Shown here one piece after another: positions 1 to 7,785 of a stretch of 64,000 nt of DNA. How positions within the stretch are numbered: position 1 is the first letter of the stretch; every line of letters begins with the position of its first letter. The position numbers were made by a program, and so were the translations under genes. Source of the stretch: an uncultured Collinsella sp. (GTDB taxonomy: Bacteria > Actinomycetota > Coriobacteriia > Coriobacteriales > Coriobacteriaceae). The DNA is taken from positions 1 to 64,000 of the forward strand of contig CALAMG010000008.1 of NCBI GenBank assembly GCA_937925715.1, in the 5' to 3' direction. The notes beneath the pieces were generated by a model. It was not told the DNA's origin. It saw nothing but the letters and a program-made list of their open reading frames with translations, and did no database searches.

Positions 1-232
1 GGAGCGCCATGGAGTCCACTTGCGCGAGCCAGGAGGTCTCGGGGTCGCGCTTCCATACCGGGAGCATTCGGGAGAGCTCCGTCCACGAGACCGTCTTGCC
101 AGTCTTCGCATAAGCGGACTTCTTGACGTCGAGGGCGCGGTTGTACACAAAACGGCAGCAACCGAGCGTCCGCGCGATCTGCTCGCGCTGGCACGCGTTC
201 GGGTAGATTCGGTATTTGAATCCGCGTTCCAT
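1..232 (-). CDS. tnpB: TnpB (IS605 OrfB-type), N-terminal part cut by window edge
   Basis: This is the beginning of an IS200/IS605-family accessory nuclease TnpB, the RNA-guided endonuclease ancestor of Cas12. The start MERGFKYRIYPN and the CCRFVYNRALDVKK segment are the usual TnpB N-terminal helix-turn-helix region. The reading frame is open up to the first base of the window, so the RuvC-like catalytic part lies outside and its integrity cannot be judged. It is about 90% identical at the DNA level by eye to the copy at 24411 in the first 230 bases, so the two insertions share a recent ancestor. A tnpA remnant lies four bases upstream of it in reading direction, the normal order for this family. 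Confidence 0.85.
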   Translation of the reverse strand, partial: MERGFKYRIYPNACQREQIARTLGCCRFVYNRALDVKKSAYAKTGKTVSWTELSRMLPVWKRDPETSWLAQVDSMAL

Positions 233-235
233 CGG

Positions 236-360
236 CTAGACCTCCTTCTGTCTCTCTATGTACTTCCTTACCTGCGCAAGGGACACCCCTCCCACAGTCG
301 AAACGAAGTAGCTGTTCGTCCAGAGCGTGGGGATGCGGCTTTTCAGCCACGGGAACTCCA
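236..360 (-). pseudogene. tnpA: tnpA remnant, 5'-truncated IS605 transposase
   Basis: Only the last 40 or so codons of the Y1 transposase remain. They read FPWLKSRIPTLWTNSYF, VSTVGG and RKYIERQKEV, matching the end of the complete tnpA at 24015-24407 almost residue for residue, including the catalytic tyrosine of RKYIERQ. The HUH metal-binding half is missing and the sequence changes abruptly at about 360 to the end of the neighbouring gene, so this IS copy was broken by a deletion or was inserted as a fragment. It cannot encode an active transposase. Confidence 0.85.
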
Positions 361-365
361 AAATA

Positions 366-1055
366 TTAGCTGACTGGAAAATCGGCAAAAATCATATCCT
401 GAATCGCATCCTCGACATCGAAATCTTGCGTATCGGCATTCCAACGATAGCACTTCAGGACCTTCACGTAGTTCCTGAACCAGTTCTGCTTCGAGAGACA
501 GAGGGCGATATGAGTGATCGCACCCAGACCGTCTTCAGGATTCTCCTCGATATAGAAGTTTTCCTCTCTGCGAAGGCCATTTGTCTCGACGATCAGCTTT
601 GTGAGGTAATTGTTCACATCATCGATCCTGATTAGCCCGTCGTCGATGATTCTCTGCTCATCCAGGATGAGTTCCAGCTTGTGCATCGGAATCGCATCTT
701 TCCGGATGCCGGTGGGGGAGGAATAGGTGCCCGAATGAAATGAACCCCAATTTCTCACGGCTTCCTCAATCCCATCCTCAACATCGAAACTGTTTGTTCC
801 CTCATTCCACCAGTAGCAGTTGAGTGTCTTCACGTATTTCCGGAACCAATCGTTCCGGAGAAGAATCAGCTCGACAGCAGCAATCATTCCAAAACCGTCG
901 TCAACCGGATCATCCTCGATGTAGAAGTTTCCTTCCTTACGAAGCCCCTTCTCGGTCACGGCGATGTAGTCGATATATCCGTAAAGCTCATCAAGGTTAT
1001 ACTCACCATCAGCAAGCACTTTTTTCTCATCCAGCTCAAGTTCCAACTTGTTCAT
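366..1055 (-). CDS. protein of two tandem copies of one unknown domain
   Basis: I do not recognise the family. The 229 residues are made of two copies of one domain of about 105 residues (roughly 2-110 and 124-229). Both contain KLEL-x-LDE, then GLR-x-E-x-NFYIE, then DG-x-G-x-I, WFR-x-YVK and CY-x-WN, and FDVED near the end. The protein is acidic and has no signal peptide or membrane segment, so it is probably cytoplasmic. A GGAGG ribosome site stands before the ATG at 1055 and an extended -10 promoter lies at 1081-1098 on the same strand. The gene therefore forms its own transcription unit, separated from the run upstream by the terminator at 1124-1163. It lacks the C-terminal tag of the neighbouring proteins. 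Confidence 0.8.
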   Translation of the reverse strand: MNKLELELDEKKVLADGEYNLDELYGYIDYIAVTEKGLRKEGNFYIEDDPVDDGFGMIAAVELILLRNDWFRKYVKTLNCYWWNEGTNSFDVEDGIEEAVRNWGSFHSGTYSSPTGIRKDAIPMHKLELILDEQRIIDDGLIRIDDVNNYLTKLIVETNGLRREENFYIEENPEDGLGAITHIALCLSKQNWFRNYVKVLKCYRWNADTQDFDVEDAIQDMIFADFPVS

Positions 1056-1080
1056 TTGCGTTCCTCCCTATGTTTTGTAG

Positions 1081-1098
1081 CTAGTACTATTATACCAT
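1081..1098 (-). promoter_or_regulatory. extended -10 promoter, motif A
   Basis: On the minus strand this reads ATGGTATAATAGTACTAG: TG-n-TATAAT followed by GTACTA. Variants of the same string precede many single genes in this window (see 10231, 11031, 31001, 59401, 61981, 63281). It lies 26 bases before the start codon at 1055. Confidence 0.65.
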
Positions 1099-1123
1099 GT
1101 ATTCATGTCAGTTGCAACGAACG

Positions 1124-1163
1124 CAAAAAGAGGGAAGCCAGACTCCCAATCTGACTTCCCTCT
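1124..1163 (-). terminator. rho-independent terminator of the 7.4-1.2 kb gene run
   Basis: The 14-base arms AGAGGGAAGTCAGA and TCTGGCTTCCCTCT close on a 7-base loop and are followed by TTTTTG on the minus strand, directly behind the stop codon at 1166. Confidence 0.8.
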
Positions 1164-1165
1164 AC

Positions 1166-2071
1166 TTATCTGTTAGTGTTTTCACCATCATGTGTTAATG
1201 ATTCATCTTTCGGGCGCATTGAGAAATTATGCGAGATATCAGTAATGCGCGCGCACTTTGCTTTGTCGCCTGAATTGTCGGTTTGTTCCCGCATCACCCT
1301 CATCGCTTCCTCGACGTAAGTCTTTTTTGCATCGAGCCTCGCCTTTGGTTGCATTTTCGCACGCTTCCCCTCCTCGGCAGCCTTATCGAATTTTTCAGTC
1401 AGAGCCTCGAAGTCAACATCCTCCCAATGCCGTTTCTTCCCTGTTCCCTGCATGAAGACGTCGAAATAGGCGACGCGGCTTTGACTTGCGTGTGCGACAG
1501 GGCAGACCTGTTCCTCTTTCATACCGGCCTTGACTGCTTCAGCTGGCAATCGGTAAGAAATCATCTCGGTTTTCTTGCGTCGTGCGATGAACCGCGTGCA
1601 CATCTCGGGATGAACGGCCTCATAGGCCAGAACGCTCGATGGGTTACATCCAAATTTCTGCTCGAATTCCTTTTCACGAGCATTCATGAATTGAAGTCTT
1701 GCTTCCTGTGCAGCCTGCTCGGCCGCCATCTGCCTATCGCGTTCGATGATCTGCTCCTCGCTCATCTGCTCGAAACTCCGGCAGACGGCATCTTCATTGA
1801 GACCGAAAAACTCGACCTCGCGGGCGGTGCGGCTGGAATGATGCCAAGATTTATACTCGAGGAATTCTTTAGCGAGTTCGGCTTTCGTCTTCTTTTCGAT
1901 ATCCGGATCGTAAGCCAGGTCGAAATCGAAACAGTAGTCCTTGACCGCCTGGATGATTGCAGTCTTGGTCCATCTGCTGATCGGCATCTCGCCCTGCTCA
2001 TACGCCTCGGCTGCACGTACGCTCATCGAGGAGCCTAAGTAGCCTTTTTGCCCATATACCACCTGCGTCAT
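1166..2071 (-). CDS. unknown 301-residue soluble protein
   Basis: Last gene of a six-gene minus-strand run. The N-terminal 45 residues (YLGSSMS-VRAAEAYEQGEMPISRWTK) are a compact well-formed region that looks conserved; the middle is rich in Glu, Gln, Ala and Arg and is predicted to be helical or coiled-coil (EQIIERDRQMAAEQAAQEAR), and the C-terminus is charged. No membrane segment, signal peptide or catalytic motif is visible. A GGAGG site lies nine bases before the ATG. It does not end in the C-terminal tag seen in the genes just upstream. Function unknown; its place suggests co-expression with the tagged accessory proteins. Confidence 0.75.
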   Translation of the reverse strand: MTQVVYGQKGYLGSSMSVRAAEAYEQGEMPISRWTKTAIIQAVKDYCFDFDLAYDPDIEKKTKAELAKEFLEYKSWHHSSRTAREVEFFGLNEDAVCRSFEQMSEEQIIERDRQMAAEQAAQEARLQFMNAREKEFEQKFGCNPSSVLAYEAVHPEMCTRFIARRKKTEMISYRLPAEAVKAGMKEEQVCPVAHASQSRVAYFDVFMQGTGKKRHWEDVDFEALTEKFDKAAEEGKRAKMQPKARLDAKKTYVEEAMRVMREQTDNSGDKAKCARITDISHNFSMRPKDESLTHDGENTNR

Positions 2072-2094
2072 AACCCTAGACCTCCGTTCGCTGA

Positions 2095-2715
2095 TCAGCT
2101 GTCGCCGACGGTGCCTTCATCGCGTGTGCAGGGCTTCACGCCGATCTCATCAGACAGCCGAGTCGATGCCTCACGCGAGGAAGCGGTTTTTCGGGACAGA
2201 TTGATGGCTGTGCGATTGTCATCCTTAAAAGCGTCTTGCGATGCTGCAGATTCGACAGAATGCCTCTTGATATAGTCATCGAGAAGATCGAACTCGAAGC
2301 CTGAAAGGTACGCAACGGCGAGTGCTCTGCTTGGAAAGTTTTCGGTCCAGCAGTCGCCAGTCGTATTGTCGATTGCCGTGAACATACCGTCTTCCTCGTC
2401 GATAAGGAAAAGACCCTCATCATCTGGACCGGTCATACCGTCACCAAATCTATCCAAGAGTTTGAGTGCGCTATCTTTATTCATATCTACAATGTTCGTC
2501 TTGCCGTTGCGATAATCGGAGTATGCATCCGCGATTTTTATTTGAGTGAAGCGGTCTTCCAACGCCTGGACATCGATTGGGGAAAGCACTTTTTCCAGAA
2601 GATCCGAGTAGAGCAGTGCTTGGAAAAGTTCGTCCTTGGTGTAACTGAACCTGATGATGTCTTTGATTCTTTCGTTGATGGAAGAAGCGGTGTTTTTCTC
2701 ATTACCCGAGGTCAT
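2095..2715 (-). CDS. tagged accessory protein, shares a domain with the next gene upstream
   Basis: I chose the ATG at 2715 because AAGGAG lies just before it; a longer frame would run into the upstream gene. The second half (about 75-150) holds a domain with YRNGKTNIVDMNKD, WTEN and ALAVAYLSGF that is clearly related to the N-terminal domain of the protein at 2729-3916. The protein ends with the common tag LSRKTASSREASTRL at 2155-2199 and then DEIGVKPCTRDEGTVG. The last 75 bases of this gene and of the upstream gene are nearly identical, so the tail has been copied as a unit. Cytoplasmic by appearance. Function unknown; inferred to be a cargo of the conjugation machine because of the tag. 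Confidence 0.8.
   Translation of the reverse strand: MTSGNEKNTASSINERIKDIIRFSYTKDELFQALLYSDLLEKVLSPIDVQALEDRFTQIKIADAYSDYRNGKTNIVDMNKDSALKLLDRFGDGMTGPDDEGLFLIDEEDGMFTAIDNTTGDCWTENFPSRALAVAYLSGFEFDLLDDYIKRHSVESAASQDAFKDDNRTAINLSRKTASSREASTRLSDEIGVKPCTRDEGTVGDS
2102..2180. repeat. direct repeat, copy 1 (3' end of tagged gene)
   Basis: This stretch repeats at 2735-2812 with only a few differences. It encodes the tail residues RLSDEIGVKPCTRDEGTVG in both genes. Confidence 0.85.
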
Positions 2716-2728
2716 TTTATTCTCCTTG

Positions 2729-3916
2729 TTATTCGCCGACAGTGCCTTCATCGCGTGTGCAGGGCTTCACGCCGATCTCATCAGACAGTCGATTCGATGC
2801 CTCACGTGACGACATTGTTTTCTGGGATAGGTTCTTAGTTTTTGCAGGCTGCGGCGGTTCGGGCTCAAGCATACCGAGCGTTTTCTTGCATACTTCCGAT
2901 GCCGTCATGAGATAGGAGTCGAATGATTCACCGGACAACGCATAGAACGTCTTGGCGACGGCATCGCGTCCGGATGCATCGCAATTCGAATAGACGCGCA
3001 GCAAATCAATCGCAGCATCGGTTGAGAGGGCGTCAATCGAATTGAATGTCTCGGCGAGCACCGTATCGGCACCTTCCGCCTCCTCTGCATCCATATCCTT
3101 GATTTTATCCATGAACCCCGACACCTGCTCGACCATCCCGTCGCGCCACTCGTCATCTTTTACGATACCCGCTTCGATGCGGTTCGCCTTTGCAATGATT
3201 TCATTGAAACGGGCGAGCGTTTCCGCATCGAGTTCCGAGACATAGCTCCAGCGACCGTCTTCGCAAAGTGTGAAGATAAGGTCATTGATTCGACGGTCAT
3301 CTGGACCCGTAACGTAGATTGTCGCGATGTGAGGGGAACCGTTCACGACATGGATCTGTCCGGGAACCTCATCGAGGTGTTTTGTGCCCCAGGCCATACA
3401 TTCCTCGATGTCTGCGACCGACACATCATATAACGTGAAATGTGGGACATCGCCCAACCCATTGACTTTGGAGTCGATATAGATACCGTGGACGGGATCG
3501 TAGATGCCGCCGTTCTTGGAGAAGGACTTGGAAAGCTCGATGAAATGCAGCATGGGGTTTTCCATGAGCGATTCGGCCTTGCACGCTGGTGCAAAAGACA
3601 GCAATGCGTCTGCGACGTTTTCCAGGCAATATGGTCCGTTCAGCCGGGCGCGGTCAAGTATCTCGTTTAACATACGAAGCTGTCCCATATTCGCGCCCTG
3701 AAGAAAGGCCGCGGCAAGGGCTTCATGATTGAAAGACTCCTCCTCATAATGCCCGTCGGAGACGTTCAGCGCGGTCCAATCGTCGGTAAGCTTGTTTTTT
3801 TGGATCAATAGGCCGGCGCCGGTGTTTGGAAATAATGGCTGGTCCTCATTGACTTTTTTGATACGGGTGCGACCTTCAAGGTATTCGCGGTACATATATT
3901 TGATGTAATCGGACAT
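2729..3916 (-). CDS. tagged accessory protein, 395 residues
   Basis: The N-terminal 80 residues (YREYLEGRTRIKKVNEDQ, DWTALN, ALAAAFLQGA) match the second half of the protein encoded just downstream, so one domain occurs in two settings. The remainder is soluble, acidic and of unknown fold, with no catalytic motif I can name. It ends with the tag LSQKTMSSREASNRL (2786-2830) and then CTRDEGTVGE. An AAAGGAG ribosome site precedes the ATG. It is separated by 12 bases from the next gene, as expected in an operon. Function unknown; the tag and the operon place it with the proposed conjugation-delivered set. Confidence 0.8.
   Translation of the reverse strand: MSDYIKYMYREYLEGRTRIKKVNEDQPLFPNTGAGLLIQKNKLTDDWTALNVSDGHYEEESFNHEALAAAFLQGANMGQLRMLNEILDRARLNGPYCLENVADALLSFAPACKAESLMENPMLHFIELSKSFSKNGGIYDPVHGIYIDSKVNGLGDVPHFTLYDVSVADIEECMAWGTKHLDEVPGQIHVVNGSPHIATIYVTGPDDRRINDLIFTLCEDGRWSYVSELDAETLARFNEIIAKANRIEAGIVKDDEWRDGMVEQVSGFMDKIKDMDAEEAEGADTVLAETFNSIDALSTDAAIDLLRVYSNCDASGRDAVAKTFYALSGESFDSYLMTASEVCKKTLGMLEPEPPQPAKTKNLSQKTMSSREASNRLSDEIGVKPCTRDEGTVGE
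2735..2812. repeat. direct repeat, copy 2 (3' end of tagged gene)
   Basis: Second copy of the repeat at 2102-2180; nearly identical bases, same reading frame, same encoded tail. Confidence 0.85.
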
Positions 3917-3935
3917 TGCGATTCGCTCCTTTTAT

Positions 3936-5027
3936 CTATTCGCCTACGGTGTCTTCTTCACGGATCTGGTTGACTGTCGTTCGTTCAGTTTGCCTCCGCT
4001 GCGCCACATCGCGGTTCACTTCATGTTTATGTCCCAGGGTGCGGTCAGGTGCCGATTGCGCTTTATTCTCCGCATAGGGGATGACTTTGGCGGCGAGCTG
4101 GCTGAATTCGTCACAGCTGAGGTTTGGCAAGGCGCCAAGATCCACTCCGGCATTCTGCAGCTCCTTGATCGATTGCGCCGCATTTTCAATCGAATTATTC
4201 ATCGGAACGGCGACATGGCAGCCGCAGGGAAGATATCTATCGGGTCCGAAGCTGTCTGAGAGATAGGGGACTAGCTCGGCCTGAATAGTCTCGGTAGCAT
4301 GTTCTATAGCCACGATAACGTCTTGAGGATTGAACTTAAGCGAGATACCGGAGAGATATGAGCCGTAGCTCCTGACAGCGAGCAGGTCGTCTGGCGTCCT
4401 GTAATTACTCTCTCCGCATCCGAAATAATCTTTAAGGGACGCCAGCAGCTCCTTATGGTAGTCGAGCGGCAGAGCCCGATCGTTCTCATATTCCGGAATG
4501 GGACGGTTTTCGACATTGCACTTTTCCACGAGGGTGCAGTAGACGCTCTGCGGCCACTTTTCGATTGCTCCATAGAATTCACCGGCGGCCTCGATGTCGC
4601 CCGTGCGGGTGAAGAGGAAATCCTTAAGTGATTCCGGGTAGTCCGTCTTGTCCCCGAAGACGGCATCGTAGAATTCATTCTGGTAGAAGAAGAGACCGCG
4701 CGGCAGGACGTGGATAAAATCCTTCACGGACTCATCTACTTCAAATTTGACGTTAGAGATCGGGAATTTCGGACTGAAATCGCTCGGTTTATACTCGCGG
4801 GCTGTGCGGGGCAGCTCGAAATGCTGCTTTGCGCCGTCCGCGAGGTCGATATAGTCGTCGACATATTTGAGTTTGCCGATGAACTCACCGCTCTCCGGGT
4901 CGAAATAGATCTGGGCTTTCTGTCCGGTACCGACGTGGAGACGGTTACCCCTTTTGTCATCGGCGCTGCCGTTCTGCAGATACCAGCTGAAACTGGCGAC
5001 GGGTTTATTGAAATCAAACTTAGCCAT
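3936..5027 (-). CDS. tagged accessory protein, 363 residues
   Basis: Soluble protein of unknown family. The N-terminal part is beta-rich (SFSWYLQNG, RLHVGTGQKAQIYFDPESGEF), the middle contains CGCHVAVPMNNS, and no known active-site pattern is visible. The end carries the tag LGHKHEVNRDVAQRR (3993-4037) followed by IREEDTVGE, which resembles the TRDEGTVGE ending of the two genes downstream and MRDENAIGA of the ArdC gene upstream. An AAGGGGAATGGGC stretch serves as ribosome site. Gap to the upstream gene is 17 bases. Function unknown; grouped with its neighbours by tag and operon. Confidence 0.78.
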   Translation of the reverse strand: MAKFDFNKPVASFSWYLQNGSADDKRGNRLHVGTGQKAQIYFDPESGEFIGKLKYVDDYIDLADGAKQHFELPRTAREYKPSDFSPKFPISNVKFEVDESVKDFIHVLPRGLFFYQNEFYDAVFGDKTDYPESLKDFLFTRTGDIEAAGEFYGAIEKWPQSVYCTLVEKCNVENRPIPEYENDRALPLDYHKELLASLKDYFGCGESNYRTPDDLLAVRSYGSYLSGISLKFNPQDVIVAIEHATETIQAELVPYLSDSFGPDRYLPCGCHVAVPMNNSIENAAQSIKELQNAGVDLGALPNLSCDEFSQLAAKVIPYAENKAQSAPDRTLGHKHEVNRDVAQRRQTERTTVNQIREEDTVGE

Positions 5028-5044
5028 TGCCCATTCCCCTTTGC

Positions 5045-6325
5045 TTACGCTCCGATGGCATTTTCATCGCGCATGTTCACAAGGTCTGCGCGGTCTTCCT
5101 GTATGTGGGCAGACGCGTCGCGAGCCGTTTCCTTCTTGTGCGAGAGACTGCGGTCTGCGCGGTCTTCCTGCTCCGTCTTTTCGGGCATATCGAGCTTCTG
5201 CACGACCTCCTTGCCGGCTGCCGGATGCCCGACTTCCTGCTCGTAGCGGTCGATGATGAAGTCGGTCGCCTGCGATGCCTGGGAAGCGGCGGCAAAGAAA
5301 TCGTCACAGAGTTCTTCCTTGGTCGCCTCATATTCGTCCGTGCCGGCCACGCTGTCGAGACGCCCCTTCCAGAACTCGAGGTAGGCGACATGCTCGCCAT
5401 AACCGGCGGCCTCAGGGTCGGTCTCGGCCTTGACGGCAAGATCGACGGAGCTGAAGATGCTGCTTAGCTCAGCGACGATCTCCTCGTGTGCATATTCCTT
5501 GCTGCGCATGTCACCCGTCATCTGACGGTCAAGTGCGGGCGCTGTAGAATGGCCCATCTCATGGAGCAGTGAGGCGAGAAACGAGGAATTGCTGTTGAAC
5601 GCCTCGCGGGACGGAACCGAAATCTTGTCATTGGCGAAGTTGTAGTAGGCGCCGTCGGTACTCCCCTCGAACACCTCGCACCTACTCGACGCGATCACAT
5701 CGTCGGCAAGGAGTCCGACTTCGATATCGTCATTCGGCGCGAGGCCGGGAACGGGAAGCGGCGGGACGCCCTCGATAAGTGAGAGGTTGAAGACCTTGAA
5801 GTAGCGGTCGCATTCCGGGTGCGGATGGACGCCACTCGGCAGCTGCTCGAATTCATATTTTCCGTTATCGCCTTTACGGTAGCGTCCCCAGATGCCGTTC
5901 TCTTTGACGGCGTGGACCCTGGTGAACTTCTGCGTGCCTCCTTTGTCGGTAAGCGGCGTTCCGTCTTTCTTGACGCGCGGAATGTAGGCGTACATGCCCC
6001 AGTGCTCGATGCCTACGCCGAGTTCGTCATTGATGCCCCCTCGTCCGTTCTGCAGGTTCTCTGGGACTTTCCAGCCCATTTCCTTGATCTGCTTCTCGGT
6101 AGCCCAACGCGGGTCGGCATAGCCTCGCATCATGCCGTAGACATATGTGTAGAGGAAGTTGCGTCCGCTGTATTGGGTACCGGAGACCGGGTTATACGGT
6201 GGGAGAGGGGAGGCCTCTACCCACGGTTTCTTCCACTCGTTACCGCCTTTCTCCATGTCCTCCAGAACGCGCATGGTGATTTCCTCGCGCTGCTTGTTGA
6301 TGCGGGAGAATTTAGTCATTGTCAT
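5045..6325 (-). CDS. ardC: ArdC-type antirestriction zinc metalloprotease with C-terminal tag
   Basis: Residues about 8-140 match the ArdC N-terminal domain (REEITMRVLEDME, WKKPW, YSGRN, RWATEKQIKEMGW), which binds single-stranded DNA in known members. Around residue 255 lies the zincin site LLHEMGHS, with a downstream EEIVAELSS supplying the third metal ligand. ArdC proteins of plasmids protect incoming DNA from restriction, and this domain pair is typical of the 'polyvalent' proteins of phages and conjugative elements that are thought to enter the recipient with the DNA. The C-terminus carries the tag LSHKKETARDASAHI (5102-5146) and ends MRDENAIGA. Start chosen at ATGACAATG behind GGAG. It is the second gene of the run that starts at 7360. 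Confidence 0.9.
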   Translation of the reverse strand: MTMTKFSRINKQREEITMRVLEDMEKGGNEWKKPWVEASPLPPYNPVSGTQYSGRNFLYTYVYGMMRGYADPRWATEKQIKEMGWKVPENLQNGRGGINDELGVGIEHWGMYAYIPRVKKDGTPLTDKGGTQKFTRVHAVKENGIWGRYRKGDNGKYEFEQLPSGVHPHPECDRYFKVFNLSLIEGVPPLPVPGLAPNDDIEVGLLADDVIASSRCEVFEGSTDGAYYNFANDKISVPSREAFNSNSSFLASLLHEMGHSTAPALDRQMTGDMRSKEYAHEEIVAELSSIFSSVDLAVKAETDPEAAGYGEHVAYLEFWKGRLDSVAGTDEYEATKEELCDDFFAAASQASQATDFIIDRYEQEVGHPAAGKEVVQKLDMPEKTEQEDRADRSLSHKKETARDASAHIQEDRADLVNMRDENAIGA

Positions 6326-6371
6326 TTGTCGTCTCCTTCTAGTCGTTTTGATCCTGAAAATCTATCCATCG

Positions 6372-6415
6372 AGCGAGCCTTGGCGAGCGAATCATAGGTG
6401 CCGTCAGGCACCGCA
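6372..6415. repeat. dispersed hairpin repeat, copy 1
   Basis: Contains the hairpin GGTGCCGTCAGGCACC (6397-6412) preceded by GCGAGCGAATCATA. Other copies lie at 26301, 53880 and 63117. It sits between the ArdC gene and the gene upstream. Confidence 0.8.
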
Positions 6416-6490
6416 TGGAATGCGGGTCGCGGTACGCATCGCCCATTCGAGTTGCCATCCGTCCTGCAAGTCGAATCGATCTCTCTTGCA

Positions 6491-7360
6491 TCACCCGTCA
6501 AGCAACAACTCTCCCTTCTTTTTGGCCTCTTCGGCGAGTTTATCGGCACCCGCTCGCGCGATCTCGCCCTTCACGGTCAACTTTCCATCGTCTCGCCCTG
6601 GCGAATCGCTTTTTTCGACTCGCCCCTTCAATTCGAATGCCCTCGATACCGCACCGCGGAAATCGAAAGTCATATTGCGGCCCCTGGCCTCTGCGATGCA
6701 GGCATATGTCCAGAACTTATCGCCGATCATGCCGTCTTCGTCGGCAAGCCTGTCAAACCGCTCTGCGAAATCGCTTCTGACGGCGACGACTGGCACGGTC
6801 AGCTTCGACATGATGTCGCAAATCATGAGTTCCCCGGTCTTATCCGCCAGCAGGAGGAAGGGCTCGATGTCGTCGATCCATTCCCGTCCGATTCCCGAGA
6901 GGTCGCTTGCCCATTTCTCACCTGAGATAATTCGGTATCCTTCGGGAATTTCGATCTCATCGAGCAGGACGCCCGGACCATCGCTGAATCGCGTGAAAAT
7001 CTCCTGGTAGGCATAATCGAGGACATCGGCATCGCTGTATGCATCGGTCCAGGGTCCGTTTTTGACCCCATGCTGCCCTTTGACCTTTATCACGGCACTC
7101 CTGATAGCGCTCCTGACGCTCATATCGGTATCTTTGTCCATGTTCTCGAGAAGGAATCTGTCTTCCATCTCTTCTGAAACCGAACGTGTCAGAGCTGAGC
7201 GAATTCCGTCGGGAAGGGCAGTGCTCCATGGGCTATCGATTGCGGAACGCAGTTGCCCCAGAATGTATCGGTCCTTGATTTCCGCGATGTTGCCTTTGGT
7301 AAGCTCGAATAGGACGAATGCCTTGGCTCCATTTTCCCTGTCGACGATGATTTCCCTCAA
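6491..7360 (-). CDS. tagged accessory protein, first gene of run, TTG start
   Basis: I place the start at the TTG at 7360 because GGAGG stands seven bases before it and no better codon is near. The protein of 289 residues is soluble, mixed alpha/beta, with no motif I recognise. The end is LTVKGEIARAGADKL (6536-6580) followed by a lysine-rich stretch, a good match to the common tag. The gene follows a copy of the shared promoter at 7381-7398 and heads a run that continues through ArdC to 1166, although the 165-base gap before ArdC contains a dispersed hairpin repeat that may weaken read-through. Function unknown. Confidence 0.75.
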   Translation of the reverse strand: MREIIVDRENGAKAFVLFELTKGNIAEIKDRYILGQLRSAIDSPWSTALPDGIRSALTRSVSEEMEDRFLLENMDKDTDMSVRSAIRSAVIKVKGQHGVKNGPWTDAYSDADVLDYAYQEIFTRFSDGPGVLLDEIEIPEGYRIISGEKWASDLSGIGREWIDDIEPFLLLADKTGELMICDIMSKLTVPVVAVRSDFAERFDRLADEDGMIGDKFWTYACIAEARGRNMTFDFRGAVSRAFELKGRVEKSDSPGRDDGKLTVKGEIARAGADKLAEEAKKKGELLLDG

Positions 7361-7380
7361 ACACTTGCCTCCTTCCCTGT

Positions 7381-7398
7381 TTTGTAAGATTCTACCAC
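7381..7398 (-). promoter_or_regulatory. shared promoter, motif B, copy 1
   Basis: On the minus strand this reads GTGGTAGAATCTTACAAA: an extended -10 (TGGTAGAAT) followed by conserved CTTACAAA. No -35 box of TTGACA type is seen. The same string occurs at 26223, 38904, 40565 and 53250, each time before a minus-strand gene run. Confidence 0.75.
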
Positions 7399-7504
7399 TC
7401 ATTCTCATCCGACCATTACGTTTCTCTCCATGTTTTTGCTGAACCGTATTTTGGCAAACGCTTGCGGATTTCGTCAAAGCCGCGACATCTGGTCGTCTTT
7501 GCAA

Positions 7505-7785
7505 CCGGTCCCTGTTAGTTCCATGTGAGCGGTCCCCGTCGCTCGCGGGTTTCCTAGCCCACCGAGGTCCGGAAACGCAAGGGCTGCCCTACGGCGCATC
7601 GTTTCACTTGTCCCTTGTCGTTTCAGTCCCATCGTGGTCTTGAACGGATACCGGCGACGGGAAATCGCCAGCACATTGAAAACTGAACAGGGTTCGGAAG
7701 CGCCGACGGAAGAGCGGATGTTGAGTGCCGAACCCACAAAGGCACCAAAGAAAACAGTAGGTTGAAAAACAAGGAGGAAAACAAA
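7505..7785 (+). other. 280-base gap upstream of DUF5688 gene
   Basis: No open frame I trust lies here. The stretch is G+C-rich in its first half and holds the upstream region and leader of the plus-strand gene at 7786. It contains a weak relative (GGCAAACGCTTGCGG near 7453-7467) of the dispersed palindrome just before it. No clear promoter was found by eye. Confidence 0.5.

Noticed and set aside
1166..2071. C-terminal tag in the 301-residue protein
   Set aside because: Although in the same run, its last 40 residues do not align with the motif.
7670..7720. ACATTGAAAACTGAACAG looks like an rRNA spacer remnant
   Set aside because: No rRNA sequence is near and the match is short.
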